A stretch of 56,351 nucleotides of DNA. Source: an uncultured Ignavibacteria bacterium. GTDB lineage: Bacteria > Bacteroidota > Ignavibacteria > Kapaibacteriales > Kapaibacteriaceae. The stretch covers positions 1-56,351 of the forward strand of contig CAJAIA010000016.1 in NCBI GenBank assembly GCA_903939735.1, given 5' to 3'. The notes below the pieces were generated by a model. That model searched no databases. It had not been told where the DNA came from and saw nothing but the letters and a program-made list of their open reading frames with translations. Made by a program: the position numbers and the translations under genes. This document shows positions 16,613-26,147 of this stretch, in pieces. Positions within the stretch are counted from its first letter, which is position 1; the number at the start of each line of letters is the position of its first letter.

Positions 16613-18079
16613 ATGGCTTCAACAAATGTTATGATGCATCAGAAGGTTAAGATCCTCTGCACGATGGGTCCGGCAATTGCTTCAACAGCAAAGGTCACCG
16701 CCCTCGTTCAGTCCGGAGCGAACGCGTTTCGCCTCAACATGTCGCATGGTTCTCACGAGAGCCACACGGACTACATCAAGGCAATACGGGCTACGGAACG
16801 GAAGCTTGGGATCTATCTCCCGATCATCGCCGATCTGCAAGGACCGAAGATTCGGGTGGCAGATTTCAAGGATCGTGATGCTATTCCGCTCGTTGCAGGA
16901 AGCAATGTGCGTATCGCCGACGTGTCGGTTCTCAAGTCGTTGAAGCTTCGGACCACCGATGAGATCATTCCGGTAACGTATCCGACGATCGCAAAAGATG
17001 TGAAGAAGGGCGACGTGCTGTTGTTCGACGACGGCCTTCTCAAGGTCCAAGTCGTCGATACCGATGGCAAGGTCGTACGCGGAATCGTTGTACACGGTGG
17101 CGCACTCAAGCCGCGCAAGGGTTTGAACCTTCCGCATACAGCAGTATCACAGCCAGCACTTACCCCAAAGGATCGTGCTGATGTACGATTCGCAATCGAA
17201 CAGAACGTAGACTATATCGCGCTCTCCTTCGTGCGAACGGCGGACGATGTTCGCCAGGTACGCGCGAGCATTGCGAAGTATGGTGGTGCGCAATGGGTAA
17301 TCTCGAAGATTGAAAAGCCCGAAGCACTCTCGAACATCGAAGCCATTGTTGACGCGTCGGATGCAATCATGGTTGCACGTGGTGATCTCGGCGTTGAGAT
17401 TGCTGCGGCCGCCGTACCAATTGTACAAAAGCGCCTCATCGGGATGTGCAATGCAAAGGCGAAGCCCGTCATCACAGCAACACAGATGCTCGAGTCGATG
17501 ATCCACGCACCACGTCCAACACGTGCAGAGGCGAGTGACATCGCCAATGCGGTCCTCGATGGAACGGATGCCGTCATGCTTAGCGCTGAGACAAGTGTTG
17601 GGTCGTATCCACTGGAAGCAGTGCACTACATGCGTACGATCTGCCAAGAGGCAGAGTCGGTGTTGTTGAACGATGGCGAGATTCATATCGGCTACGAGCC
17701 TGCACCAGACGGTAATCGCACCAACACGGAGTCGGTTGCGATGGCCGTAGCACACATTGCAGAAGAGAAGCGCGTTGCCGCTATTGCAAGCTTGAGCTAC
17801 AGTGGCGAGACAGCCCGTCTGATTTCGAATCGACGTCCGCGTGCACCGATTTTCTCGATCACAACGGAGATCGCTGTTGCACGGCGCATGGGCTTGCTGT
17901 GGGGTGTCACGGGCATGCTCTTCAAGAAGACGTCATCGACAGACCAGGCCATTGAACAAATCAAGGCGCTCCTCGTACGCGAGAAACGCCTTGTTGTTGG
18001 ATCAACGGTTGTGTTTACGATTGGTCGACCACTCGTTGGTCGAGCCAAGACAAACATGTTGTCGATTGAAACGCTCTAA
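16613..18079 (+). CDS. pyk: pyruvate kinase
   Basis: A protein of 488 residues. Glycolytic enzyme converting phosphoenolpyruvate and ADP to pyruvate and ATP. Visible motifs are the N-terminal KVKILCTMGPA, RLNMSHG (substrate Arg/Asn), ADLQGPKIRV, the signature around ISKIEKPEALSNIEAIVDAS (active-site Lys and Glu), MVARGDLGVEI and TRAEASDIANAVLDGTDAVML. ATG 16613 is preferred, with 16631 possible; an upstream start at 16577 would overlap the ymdB-like gene. It converges on the M16 protease gene with a 7-bp gap. Confidence 0.95.
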   Translation: MASTNVMMHQKVKILCTMGPAIASTAKVTALVQSGANAFRLNMSHGSHESHTDYIKAIRATERKLGIYLPIIADLQGPKIRVADFKDRDAIPLVAGSNVRIADVSVLKSLKLRTTDEIIPVTYPTIAKDVKKGDVLLFDDGLLKVQVVDTDGKVVRGIVVHGGALKPRKGLNLPHTAVSQPALTPKDRADVRFAIEQNVDYIALSFVRTADDVRQVRASIAKYGGAQWVISKIEKPEALSNIEAIVDASDAIMVARGDLGVEIAAAAVPIVQKRLIGMCNAKAKPVITATQMLESMIHAPRPTRAEASDIANAVLDGTDAVMLSAETSVGSYPLEAVHYMRTICQEAESVLLNDGEIHIGYEPAPDGNRTNTESVAMAVAHIAEEKRVAAIASLSYSGETARLISNRRPRAPIFSITTEIAVARRMGLLWGVTGMLFKKTSSTDQAIEQIKALLVREKRLVVGSTVVFTIGRPLVGRAKTNMLSIETL

Positions 18080-18098
18080 GAGCGGTTTACTTTTTCTT
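18072..18098 (+). terminator. pyk terminator candidate using the M16 lysine codons as T-tract
   Basis: CGCTC (18072-18076) pairs with GAGCG (18080-18084) around the pyk stop codon, followed by GTTTACTTTTTCTTT. The T-rich part is the reverse complement of the terminal Lys codons and stop of the convergent M16 protease gene. The stem is short (5 bp), so strength is uncertain. Confidence 0.45.
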
Positions 18099-20966
18099 TG
18101 CAGGCTTTGGTGCAGCTGACTTCGTTGAAGGCGCTGGAGTATCTGCGGGGTCCTTACCACGCTCAGACTCTGGCTTGAGAACGAACTCAGCGAAGTTGGT
18201 GCCGACGAGATATTTCTTCGCGGCCGACAACACCTGTGCTGGCGTAAGCTTTGCGATAAGTTCATCGCGAAGCGCAAGATTGCTGTAGTCTTCTCCGTCG
18301 CGCTCGAACTGCGAAAGAACGCTCATCCAGAAACGATTCGTCTTGCTGCCGGTCTCACGTTCCTTGATCTGCATCTCACGAACCTTCGCTACGAGCGAGT
18401 CGGGCACGGGAGCTGCGCGGAGTGCGGCCATCTCGTTTTTAACAACGCTGATCAGCTCGTTAGCACGTTCCGGTGCGCAGCTGAAGATGATGTTAACCGA
18501 GAATTCCTGCGTTGGGATGCGTGTGAAGTTCGGCTGTACATTCACGAAGTACACGCCGCCCTTTTCTTCGCGAAGCTGTTCGCGCAATTGAATCTCCATG
18601 ACTTCGCAAAGAGCGATCACATCATAGCGCTCGCGCGGTCCGTACGTCATTGGTCCTGATTCCGACAACACCACGAAGCTCTTGCTCTCGACACCCTTAT
18701 ACACCGTCTTGCGATACTGTCCCTTGCGGCTACGAATACCAACATCCTTCCACTGCTCCTTCGTTGGCGCAGATGGGAGTGATGCGATATAGGTTTCACA
18801 ATACTTCTTCAGCATTTCTTCATCGAAGTTTCCAACGAAGTAGAATGTGAAGTCCGACGCCGCTGAAAAGCGCTGACGGAAGAAATCGTAGGCCTTATCG
18901 AGATCAACCTTGTCGACATCAGCTTCCGACATCGAACGCACGCGCGGATGGTTATTCGATGCGGCAACCATAATCGTGTCGAAGAAGGCTGCTTCCGGAC
19001 TCTTCTCCTTGTTCGCCAGGTTTGCCTTCATAGAAGTCTTCCATGCCGCGAACGCTTCAGCGTCCTTACGCGGTTGAACAAAACCGAGGTGAAGGAGTTC
19101 GAAGAATGTGCGAAGGTCCTTCGGTGTTGACGAACCGTTAATAAGGTCCTGCTCCATCGACACACTAGGCGAAATCGATACGTTCTTCCCTGAAAGCACC
19201 TTCATCAGATCGTTCATTGAGAACGTAGCAAGACCGCCATTGTCGATCACTTCTGTTGCAACCATTGTTGTAAAGTGATCGGCCTCTGGCGACAGTGAAC
19301 GTCCACCCCAACTTTGCGCACCAAATATGATTTCGTCGTTCTTGTAGTCTGTCTTCTTGTACACCACGCGCGCACCGTTAGAGAGCGTGAGCTCCGTGGC
19401 ACCAACTTCCTTGATCGTACGAAGACCAGTAATTGATCCGGCGGTCGGCGGCGCGTCCATCAGCGGCTTCGTCGGCACCGCATCAACGTAGGCATCGATC
19501 TTCTTTGCTTCTACGGCAGCCATGAGATCACGGACTTGCTGTTCTGTTGGCTTGACGTATCCATTGCCGTCGGGAACAGAAATCGTGACTACGCGATTCT
19601 CATTGCCGAACAACGTGATCGCGGCGTTCTTCACATCGTCGAGTGTGATCTGTGGAAGCAACGTCTGGTAGATCTCCCACTCGTGCACGATACCAGGAAC
19701 AGACTCGCGATTGAGAATGTGGCGTGTGAGCTCTTGTGCAAACTGCTGCGACTCCGACTTGTCACGTTCGTTGTAATACTTCTCCATCATCGACAGCATC
19801 GCATCCCTGCTACGAGCCAGTTCCGTCTCAGTGTATCCGTGGCGCTTGACGCGCTCGATTTCCGTGAGCAGCGCATTGATACTCTTCAGAACGTTCTTGT
19901 CGGATGCAGTAACCGAACCATACGTTGCGCGTGACTCACGTGTAAGATTAAACGTGGCAGTTACAGCATTCGAGAACGGTGGCGGGTTCTTCCGCGTCAT
20001 TTCCTGCAAACGTCGGTTAAGCAGATCGAACGCCATTTGCGCTGTGATCTGACGCTTGTAATCAGCGTATGTATGGACTGTATCCGCTGGGCGCTTGATG
20101 TAGATCTCTGCAGATGCGATGGAGAGCTCGGGATCTGACGCAACAGATATGAGCGTTTCCTTATGTGTCGGCAATGTGATCTGCGGACGTTGCGATGGCG
20201 TCACACCGCTGGATGGAATCGACGTGAAGTACTTCACCAAGTACTGCTCGACTGTTGATGGATCAACATCACCAACAATCACAACCGACATGTTTTCTGG
20301 ACGATACCACGTGCCATAGAAGCGACGAAGATTATCGCCCGGAGCACGAAGGAGCACAGCCGTATCGCCGATCACATCACGGACGGCATACTTCGACTTG
20401 TAGTAGATGAACGGACGGTGGACATCATTCACACGTGCGTCGGCCCCCTTGCGGAGACGCCACTCTTCAACAACAACACCACGCTCGGCATCAATGTCGG
20501 CGTCGGCATACGTCACACTGCCGGCCCAATCACGTAGGATCTGAATACCCTTGATGAAGTCATTCGGACGCTCCAATGGCACCGTGATCATGTACACCGT
20601 TTCATCGGCATTCGTGTACGCATTGAGATCGGCACCAAAACGCACGCCCATCGATTCGAGGAAGTTCACCAACTCGAGCTTCGGAAAGTTCTGCGTGCCA
20701 TTAAATGCCATGTGCTCGCAAAAGTGAGCAAGTCCGTTCTGGTCGTCGTCTTCGAGGACGGCACCAGCATTCACGACCAACATCATCTCGGCACGCTTGG
20801 CCGGACGATCGTTCTTCATGATGTAGTACGGAATACCGCTCGATAGCTTCCCAACCTTGACCGAAGGGTTAAAGCGAACTGAATCCGATAGCGTAAAGGT
20901 GGTTTGTGCGGTGACTGAACCAACTGCTATCAGTATGGCCATCACGACTGAGATCAACCGTATCAT
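18087..20966 (-). CDS. M16-family zinc metalloprotease (two M16 units)
   Basis: A protein of 959 residues with a signal peptide (MIRLISVVMAILIAVGSVTAQ). The first M16 unit has the inverted zinc motif HFCEH (residues 81-85), with a downstream Glu-rich VVEEWRLRKG helix supplying the third ligand. The second unit (about 520-930) lacks HxxEH, as in PqqL-type single-chain M16 proteases. The C-terminus is a Pro/Ala/Lys-rich tail ending AKKK. Probably periplasmic peptide degradation. ATG 20966 has GGAG six bases upstream. Confidence 0.88.
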   Translation of the reverse strand: MIRLISVVMAILIAVGSVTAQTTFTLSDSVRFNPSVKVGKLSSGIPYYIMKNDRPAKRAEMMLVVNAGAVLEDDDQNGLAHFCEHMAFNGTQNFPKLELVNFLESMGVRFGADLNAYTNADETVYMITVPLERPNDFIKGIQILRDWAGSVTYADADIDAERGVVVEEWRLRKGADARVNDVHRPFIYYKSKYAVRDVIGDTAVLLRAPGDNLRRFYGTWYRPENMSVVIVGDVDPSTVEQYLVKYFTSIPSSGVTPSQRPQITLPTHKETLISVASDPELSIASAEIYIKRPADTVHTYADYKRQITAQMAFDLLNRRLQEMTRKNPPPFSNAVTATFNLTRESRATYGSVTASDKNVLKSINALLTEIERVKRHGYTETELARSRDAMLSMMEKYYNERDKSESQQFAQELTRHILNRESVPGIVHEWEIYQTLLPQITLDDVKNAAITLFGNENRVVTISVPDGNGYVKPTEQQVRDLMAAVEAKKIDAYVDAVPTKPLMDAPPTAGSITGLRTIKEVGATELTLSNGARVVYKKTDYKNDEIIFGAQSWGGRSLSPEADHFTTMVATEVIDNGGLATFSMNDLMKVLSGKNVSISPSVSMEQDLINGSSTPKDLRTFFELLHLGFVQPRKDAEAFAAWKTSMKANLANKEKSPEAAFFDTIMVAASNNHPRVRSMSEADVDKVDLDKAYDFFRQRFSAASDFTFYFVGNFDEEMLKKYCETYIASLPSAPTKEQWKDVGIRSRKGQYRKTVYKGVESKSFVVLSESGPMTYGPRERYDVIALCEVMEIQLREQLREEKGGVYFVNVQPNFTRIPTQEFSVNIIFSCAPERANELISVVKNEMAALRAAPVPDSLVAKVREMQIKERETGSKTNRFWMSVLSQFERDGEDYSNLALRDELIAKLTPAQVLSAAKKYLVGTNFAEFVLKPESERGKDPADTPAPSTKSAAPKPAKKK

Positions 20967-21011
20967 GAAATACTCCGTGGATGCCGAAGGGCATGTGACA
21001 TAATTGTAGTG

Positions 21012-21019
21012 CAAAACTA
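21012..21019 (-). promoter_or_regulatory. TAnnTTTG -7 box of the M16 protease gene
   Basis: TAGTTTTG on the minus strand, 45 nt before ATG 20966. The intervening leader carries a GGAG ribosome-binding site. The box lies just inside the intergenic gap after the upstream minus-strand gene. Confidence 0.45.
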
Positions 21020-21028
21020 CATCGAAGA

Positions 21029-22171
21029 TCAGCGATGCTGGAGCGTTCTGCGGGACTGTCGAACAACAAACGAGTACATCGACTCCTGTCGGTCTGAGAT
21101 GTCCAGATCCAAAACAGATGCGATGCGGTACATCACGTCCGATGGTCGTGAAAGCTGCAGCACCTCAAACAGCGCGACACTACCGCCCGACCGGAGAACT
21201 GCGTCGCACAGCACCGCTCCCAGCACGTACACATCGGCTTGTTCAACGCGCGAACTCGTAAAGAGTTGCACGAAGCTTGGAGTTGACTGATCATCGCGCT
21301 CGCGGATGTACTGGTCTACCGCCTGATCAACGTCAAGCACTCCGGTACCTCCGAGCAACGTTGCAATTCCTTCGCGAAGAACGGGGTGCGTCTGTGCATA
21401 CTGAGAGAACAGGATGTGCATGAGCTCATGACGCAGTGATGCATCATTGCTTTGAAGGACGATGCCATCGCGCGGGTAGGATATCGCGGATGGTGGATAG
21501 GCGTAGTAGTCGATTCCGAGCATCTGGCATATGTCATCGCGCGAGTCTACCACGTAGCAATGCACGTGTGATGGCGTTGCGAGAGAAAACCGCTCAGCTG
21601 TTTGGCGGAGAAGCTCGACTGATGCTTCGACCTCCTGCGAGTCCACAATGTGAATGGGCGCATGTATCAGCGTTACAATCCCAACCCGTGTGGTGTCCCA
21701 ATGGCGCGTTGTTGTTTCAAGAGCATCCTCAATGATCCATGAACTGCCAGATGCATCTAGCGTGAATCGGCATCGCAGCGTACCCAACGGTTGCTCCGTT
21801 GAGCTACCAGCCACACGCGTTGTAAAGAGCGTCCGAACGGCATAGCTGTTGCCGTCGAAATCAATACTAAGTACCGTCGGTCGGGCAGATTCATGGTAGA
21901 ACCAATCACGCACCACAGACTGTGTGGTCGGGCGAACAAGATGCATTCCGTACCAGGAGGTTGGAATCGACCACTGCGCGAGACTATCCACCCATTGGTT
22001 CAGCACACGTCGCACTTGAGGGTGCGCAGTGTCGACGCGCCGCATCACATGCACATCGTCACCGCCGGCTAGGACTGCCGTCGCGGAGCAGACAATCGCG
22101 CATATAATGGACAGAAAAAGAGTCACGGTGCAAAATCGAACTTTTTTCGACCGAATACGTGTTGATGCCAC
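21029..22171 (-). CDS. exported gluzincin-like peptidase
   Basis: A protein of up to 380 residues with an N-terminal signal segment (VTLFLSIICAIVCSATAVLAG). HELMH (residues 248-252) followed by LREGIA (Glu 267) is the HExxH...E pattern of peptidase-MA/gluzincin zinc proteases. The N-terminal half (about 50-200) shows no known domain. The start may be ATG 22171 or GTG 22123; the latter places the signal peptide at the very N-terminus. It ends 10 nt before the promoter box of the M16 protease gene. Substrate unknown. Confidence 0.6.
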   Translation of the reverse strand: MASTRIRSKKVRFCTVTLFLSIICAIVCSATAVLAGGDDVHVMRRVDTAHPQVRRVLNQWVDSLAQWSIPTSWYGMHLVRPTTQSVVRDWFYHESARPTVLSIDFDGNSYAVRTLFTTRVAGSSTEQPLGTLRCRFTLDASGSSWIIEDALETTTRHWDTTRVGIVTLIHAPIHIVDSQEVEASVELLRQTAERFSLATPSHVHCYVVDSRDDICQMLGIDYYAYPPSAISYPRDGIVLQSNDASLRHELMHILFSQYAQTHPVLREGIATLLGGTGVLDVDQAVDQYIRERDDQSTPSFVQLFTSSRVEQADVYVLGAVLCDAVLRSGGSVALFEVLQLSRPSDVMYRIASVLDLDISDRQESMYSFVVRQSRRTLQHR

Positions 22172-22186
22172 TCCGAGCCCTCTTCG

Positions 22187-22194
22187 TAGGTTTG
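22187..22194 (+). promoter_or_regulatory. TAnnTTTG -7 box of the acyl-CoA dehydrogenase gene
   Basis: TAGGTTTG, an exact match, 37 nt upstream of ATG 22232. It implies a leader of about 30 nt. A TTG at 22162-22164 lies 22 nt further up and may stand in for the -33 element. Confidence 0.5.
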
Positions 22195-22231
22195 TGGAAT
22201 TGCTTCACCTTTATTTCGCCACGGGTACATC

Positions 22232-23398
22232 ATGGACCAGTCAATGAACGACATCTCATTCGAACTCAGTGAAGAGCAAGAGTCCCTCCGGGCTCATATC
22301 CGCTCGTTCGTCGAAGATGAGGTGAAGCCCATTGCACTCCAATACGACGAGTCGCAGGAGTTCCCGCATGAAGTATTCCGCAAGTTGGGCGATCTGGGCT
22401 ATCTCGGCATCGTGATTCCAACCGAGTACAGCGGTGCAGGCATGGGATACATGGAGTACGCACTCGTGGTTGAAGAAGTTGGTCGCGGCTGCCCAGCCAT
22501 TGCGCTTGGCGTTGCAGCACACAACGGACTCTGCACGGGACACATTTATCGCTTTGGATCTGAGGAGCTTCGCCAGAAGTACATCCCACGCTTGGCCAAG
22601 GGCGAGACGATGGGAGCATGGGGTCTGACTGAACCGAGCGCTGGCTCTGATGCAGGTGGTACACGCACAACAGCTGTGCGCGATGGCGATCATTGGATCA
22701 TCAACGGTGCCAAGAACTTCATCACGCACGGTAATGTCGGCGACATCTGTGTGGTCATGGCCGTTACCGATCCTAGCGCAGGCAAGCGCGGCATCTCGGC
22801 ATTCGCTGTCGATAAGACGATGGCGGGCTTCTATGGGTCGAAGAAGGAAAACAAGCTCGGTATGCGTTGCTCAGACACCGCCGGACTCACGTTCGACAAC
22901 GTACGTGTTCCTGCAGGCAATCTCATCGGCAACGAAGGCGAAGGCTTTGTACAAGCCTTGCAAATCCTGGATGGTGGTCGCATTTCAATTGCCGCTCTCA
23001 GCGTAGGTCTTGCGCAAGGGGCATTTGAAGCTGCACTCAAGTACAGCACCGAACGCGTGCAGTTTGGCAAGCCAATCGCTAACAACCAGGCGATTCAGTT
23101 CAAGCTCGCGAAGATGTCGATGGAGATCGACGCAGCACGTATGCTGACGTACAAGGCGGCATGGATGCGCGACCAAGGCTTGGACTTCACGGTAGCCGCG
23201 TCACAAGCGAAGCTGTATGCTTCAGAAGTAGCTGTGCGCACCGCGGAAGAAGCAATTCAGATCCACGGTGGATACGGCTATGTGAAGGAGTATCCAGTGG
23301 AGAAGTTCTGGCGCGATTCAAAGCTTCTGACCATCGGTGAAGGCACGAGCGAGATCCAAAAGGTTGTGATCTCCCGCAAGCTTGTTGCTGCGCTCTAA
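22232..23398 (+). CDS. acyl-CoA dehydrogenase
   Basis: A protein of 388 residues (384 from the internal ATG 22244), normal for short/medium-chain acyl-CoA dehydrogenases. The ACAD signature GAWGLTEPSAGSDAGG, the FAD-binding WIINGAKNFITHG, RVQFGKPIANNQ, the QIHGGYGYVKEYPVEKFWRD helix and the IGEGTSEIQ motif with the likely catalytic Glu are all present. It introduces the 2,3-double bond in acyl-CoA and passes electrons to ETF. It stands alone between two minus-strand genes. Exact chain length is not readable. Confidence 0.92.
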   Translation: MDQSMNDISFELSEEQESLRAHIRSFVEDEVKPIALQYDESQEFPHEVFRKLGDLGYLGIVIPTEYSGAGMGYMEYALVVEEVGRGCPAIALGVAAHNGLCTGHIYRFGSEELRQKYIPRLAKGETMGAWGLTEPSAGSDAGGTRTTAVRDGDHWIINGAKNFITHGNVGDICVVMAVTDPSAGKRGISAFAVDKTMAGFYGSKKENKLGMRCSDTAGLTFDNVRVPAGNLIGNEGEGFVQALQILDGGRISIAALSVGLAQGAFEAALKYSTERVQFGKPIANNQAIQFKLAKMSMEIDAARMLTYKAAWMRDQGLDFTVAASQAKLYASEVAVRTAEEAIQIHGGYGYVKEYPVEKFWRDSKLLTIGEGTSEIQKVVISRKLVAAL

Positions 23399-23414
23399 GC
23401 AATCACGCACGAAC

Positions 23415-25031
23415 CTATTTGATCGTTATCGGCAGTTGACGTCCATCGACGTTTGGCAGAGCTATGCCGAGTATGCGCGCAAGCGTTGGGGCGATATCCA
23501 CTGGCGACACCGCAGTTGATGGCGTGTCCGACGAGATGCGATAACCGAGCATCATCAATGGAACCCACTGATCGTAATCGTACGGCGTCCCGTGCGTTGC
23601 CGGCGTACCTCCGAAGATCCAATAGCGTTTCGGATACATGACGACGTCGCCGCTGCGTTCGCGGTGCATGCTTCTACGGACAGCAGCTGCGGTGGTGCTA
23701 TCGACACCAGGTGGCACAACACCATCGAGCAGCGACGCAGGCGTGGCTACGATTGCCAGATGTGGGTGCCGACGCAATGCAGCAACCACCGTGTCTACAA
23801 CCTCACGGCGATTGTGGTTGGCCAGCGCAGAGTCGCGCAGGTAGATTGATGGCGGCATGATGTGATCTACCCATGCGCCACCGGCAGGAGTTCCGAAATG
23901 CTGCGTGAGCTTTTCCGTGATCAACGCCTTGATCTCAGATCCACGGATACGTCCCGCATCAACGGCGGCGTGCTGAGGTGCGCCAGCCTGACGGATGACT
24001 TCCGGAATTGGGGCAACACCGTGGTCGGACGTTACGATAAGCACGTAGTTGGATCGTCCGACGCGGCGATCTAGTTCGTTGATAAGTCGCTCGATCTCAC
24101 GATCAGCATGGACATAGAGCTCTTGTACCTCGCGGCTATCCGGACCATAGAGATGTCCAACGTAGTCGGGAGTTGAGACACCAATGCACAAAAGATCCGG
24201 CGATGTGTCACTCCCGAGTCGCTCACGCTTTGCTGCAAGAATCGCTGCGTCGAATAGCATGCGCATGCTGAACGGACTCAGTACAATCTGACTATGGAAC
24301 TCATCAGTCTTGACGTCCGCAGATAACGTATATGGGAACACCCAACGACCACCAGTTGCGGGCGTGCTTCCCTCACCGAGGACATCATCCAACGCGCCGC
24401 CTGCGCTATCTGGAATCTCAGTTCGCCACACAGCTCCGGCATACCGCCGTGCATGCACAGTTCGCCGGAGTTCCGATAGCCACGATGGCTTCGCGTAGGC
24501 AGCGCTGGTTGTCCAACCGCCCGAGGCATAATCATACCACACACATGCCGATGCCCCTTGACCCGCCATCAGAATACTCGCGCGATCCTTCAGCGAGATG
24601 CCGACGACCTTCGATTTTGGTGACGCTATACGGAGGACATCACCTACGGTTGGCACTTCGAGCTTGTGAGCACCCTTTACACCAGCTGTGTCGTCTGCGC
24701 AGTATCCGCAGATGCCTGTCCGCGTATCACAGAAGTCGTTGCCGACAATTCCCGTCTTCCATGGATAGCATCCACTTAGGATAGCAGCATGGCCCGGACC
24801 CGTGATGTTGTTCGCATGATTGTAGTAGCAACGATCGAACACCACGCCTTCGCGGGCAATCCGTTGAAAGCCCCCTGCACCCAAATGCGGTCGAAACGAC
24901 GTGAAAAAGTCGCCACGATGCTGATCAAACGAAACCACCACGACAAGGCGTGGTGGTGGATCTGCACGTAGGGTGAATGTTCCGAGCATAACGCTCGAGA
25001 TCAGCAGGACTAGTCGTAGGAGGCGCTTCAT
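23415..25031 (-). CDS. PafA-like alkaline phosphatase
   Basis: A protein of 538 residues with a signal peptide (MKRLLRLVLLISSVMLGTFTLRA). Alkaline-phosphatase superfamily features: first metal ligand in VVSFDQHRGDFF, the Thr-nucleophile motif NNITGPGHAAILSG, GVSTPDYVGHLYGPDS and LIVTSDHGVAPIPE. The Thr nucleophile and layout match the PafA-type phosphatases of Bacteroidota, which hydrolyse phosphomonoesters in the periplasm. ATG 25031 is chosen over an upstream TTG. It follows the TM2 gene by 9 nt and could share its transcript. Confidence 0.85.
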   Translation of the reverse strand: MKRLLRLVLLISSVMLGTFTLRADPPPRLVVVVSFDQHRGDFFTSFRPHLGAGGFQRIAREGVVFDRCYYNHANNITGPGHAAILSGCYPWKTGIVGNDFCDTRTGICGYCADDTAGVKGAHKLEVPTVGDVLRIASPKSKVVGISLKDRASILMAGQGASACVWYDYASGGWTTSAAYAKPSWLSELRRTVHARRYAGAVWRTEIPDSAGGALDDVLGEGSTPATGGRWVFPYTLSADVKTDEFHSQIVLSPFSMRMLFDAAILAAKRERLGSDTSPDLLCIGVSTPDYVGHLYGPDSREVQELYVHADREIERLINELDRRVGRSNYVLIVTSDHGVAPIPEVIRQAGAPQHAAVDAGRIRGSEIKALITEKLTQHFGTPAGGAWVDHIMPPSIYLRDSALANHNRREVVDTVVAALRRHPHLAIVATPASLLDGVVPPGVDSTTAAAVRRSMHRERSGDVVMYPKRYWIFGGTPATHGTPYDYDQWVPLMMLGYRISSDTPSTAVSPVDIAPTLARILGIALPNVDGRQLPITIK

Positions 25032-25040
25032 CAACAGCAA

Positions 25041-25400
25041 TTATAACTGTCCGAGCATCCTCATCGTTGTTGCCACTTCGTATGCTTGCTTCTGATTGAA
25101 TTCAGACGTGATCTTGCGGTGGTTGACGAGGTCGATGATCGTCCCGATCCCACAGATACCACCAGTGAGCATGTACAGAACGCCGATAGCGATGTTGCCG
25201 ACCACGAAACGGTGAATCCCGGCAAAGCCAAGGAAACCCACGAGCGCGAGAATCAGAATCATTGATGATTCCTTGCGGCGGTGGCGGTACATCATCGCGA
25301 ACTGCTGTGCCTGCTCCTCGGTCATCGGAGAGATCAGCATGTTGAGATAGCCGATCTCTTCTGGATCAGCATCAGGGATATAGTGCAGAACATTAGCCAT
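25041..25400 (-). CDS. TM2-domain membrane protein
   Basis: A protein of 119 residues. A soluble N-terminal part (residues 1-45) is followed by a TM2 domain: ILALVGFLGFAGIHRFVVGNI, then GVLYMLTGGICGIGTIIDLV, with the family pattern of a Gly/His-rich turn between two helices and a terminal Asp. TM2 proteins have no firm function in bacteria. It lies between the DUF2752 gene (7 nt) and the phosphatase gene, and TM2/DUF2752 pairing is common. Confidence 0.8.
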   Translation of the reverse strand: MANVLHYIPDADPEEIGYLNMLISPMTEEQAQQFAMMYRHRRKESSMILILALVGFLGFAGIHRFVVGNIAIGVLYMLTGGICGIGTIIDLVNHRKITSEFNQKQAYEVATTMRMLGQL

Positions 25401-25407
25401 GGTACCC

Positions 25408-25695
25408 TCAGGAAACGATCCGCCGCTTGCGGATCAGGTGAAAAATATGCGTCGTAAGAATAGCAACTGCTGGGATGGCCAGCGGATGGGCCGAAAATGA
25501 GGCCTGGACTTCGCCTCTGACAAGGTGTGCGATCGACCGACCGAGTCCGCAGCCAAGACACCAATCGACACCTAACATACTGGGAATACAGAAGGTTACG
25601 GTGTTTTCGAGTGCTGGCGCGAGCGCAGCCACCCCTATCAGGCCAAGGATCCAGACCCACGCCTCCGCGGGAATTCCCCAAATGTCACGTTTCAT
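25408..25695 (-). CDS. DUF2752 membrane protein
   Basis: A protein of 95 residues with three hydrophobic segments and the CLGCGLGRSIAHLVRGE motif diagnostic of DUF2752 (CxGCGxxR). Function unknown. It is the first gene of a minus-strand run with the TM2 and phosphatase genes. It diverges from rplU; the 130-bp gap holds the rplU promoter region. Confidence 0.8.
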   Translation of the reverse strand: MKRDIWGIPAEAWVWILGLIGVAALAPALENTVTFCIPSMLGVDWCLGCGLGRSIAHLVRGEVQASFSAHPLAIPAVAILTTHIFHLIRKRRIVS

Positions 25696-25825
25696 GGGGT
25701 CTGTGTACGCCGGATTCCAGCAAAGGTTGCAGGGTTCCTGTGGAAATCGTCGTAAGGTATTTGCTGGACATGGACCTTAGCCGTATATTGCGCGTCTCTT
25801 TTCATAACAACGCCAGCAAACTCTC

Positions 25826-26134
25826 ATGTACGCAGTCGTAGAGATCTCCGGTCAACAGTACGCGGTCGCCCCAAAGCAGACCGTGAAGGTTCCTCTCATG
25901 GACAAGAATGTTGGCGACACTGTAGAGTTCACCAACATCCTTCTCGCAAGCGATAACGGCAAGGTTGCTGTTGGCGCACCATACATCAAGGGTTCCGTTA
26001 AGGCAACTGTTGTTGAGCATGGCAAGGGCGACAAGGTTCTCGTGTTCCACAAGAAGCGTCGTAAGGGCTATCAAAAGCTCAACGGCCATCGCCAGAAGTT
26101 CACGAGCATCACCATCACTGACATCAATATCTAA
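25826..26134 (+). CDS. rplU: 50S ribosomal protein L21
   Basis: A protein of 102 residues starting MYAVVEISGQQYAVAPKQTV with the conserved VFHKKRRKGYQKLNGHRQKFT signature of L21, which binds 23S rRNA. TATATTGC (about 25787-25794) upstream partly matches the -7 box. It is followed by rpmA 13 bp downstream, the usual order. Confidence 0.97.
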   Translation: MYAVVEISGQQYAVAPKQTVKVPLMDKNVGDTVEFTNILLASDNGKVAVGAPYIKGSVKATVVEHGKGDKVLVFHKKRRKGYQKLNGHRQKFTSITITDINI

Positions 26135-26147
26135 GTAGGCAACAGTC

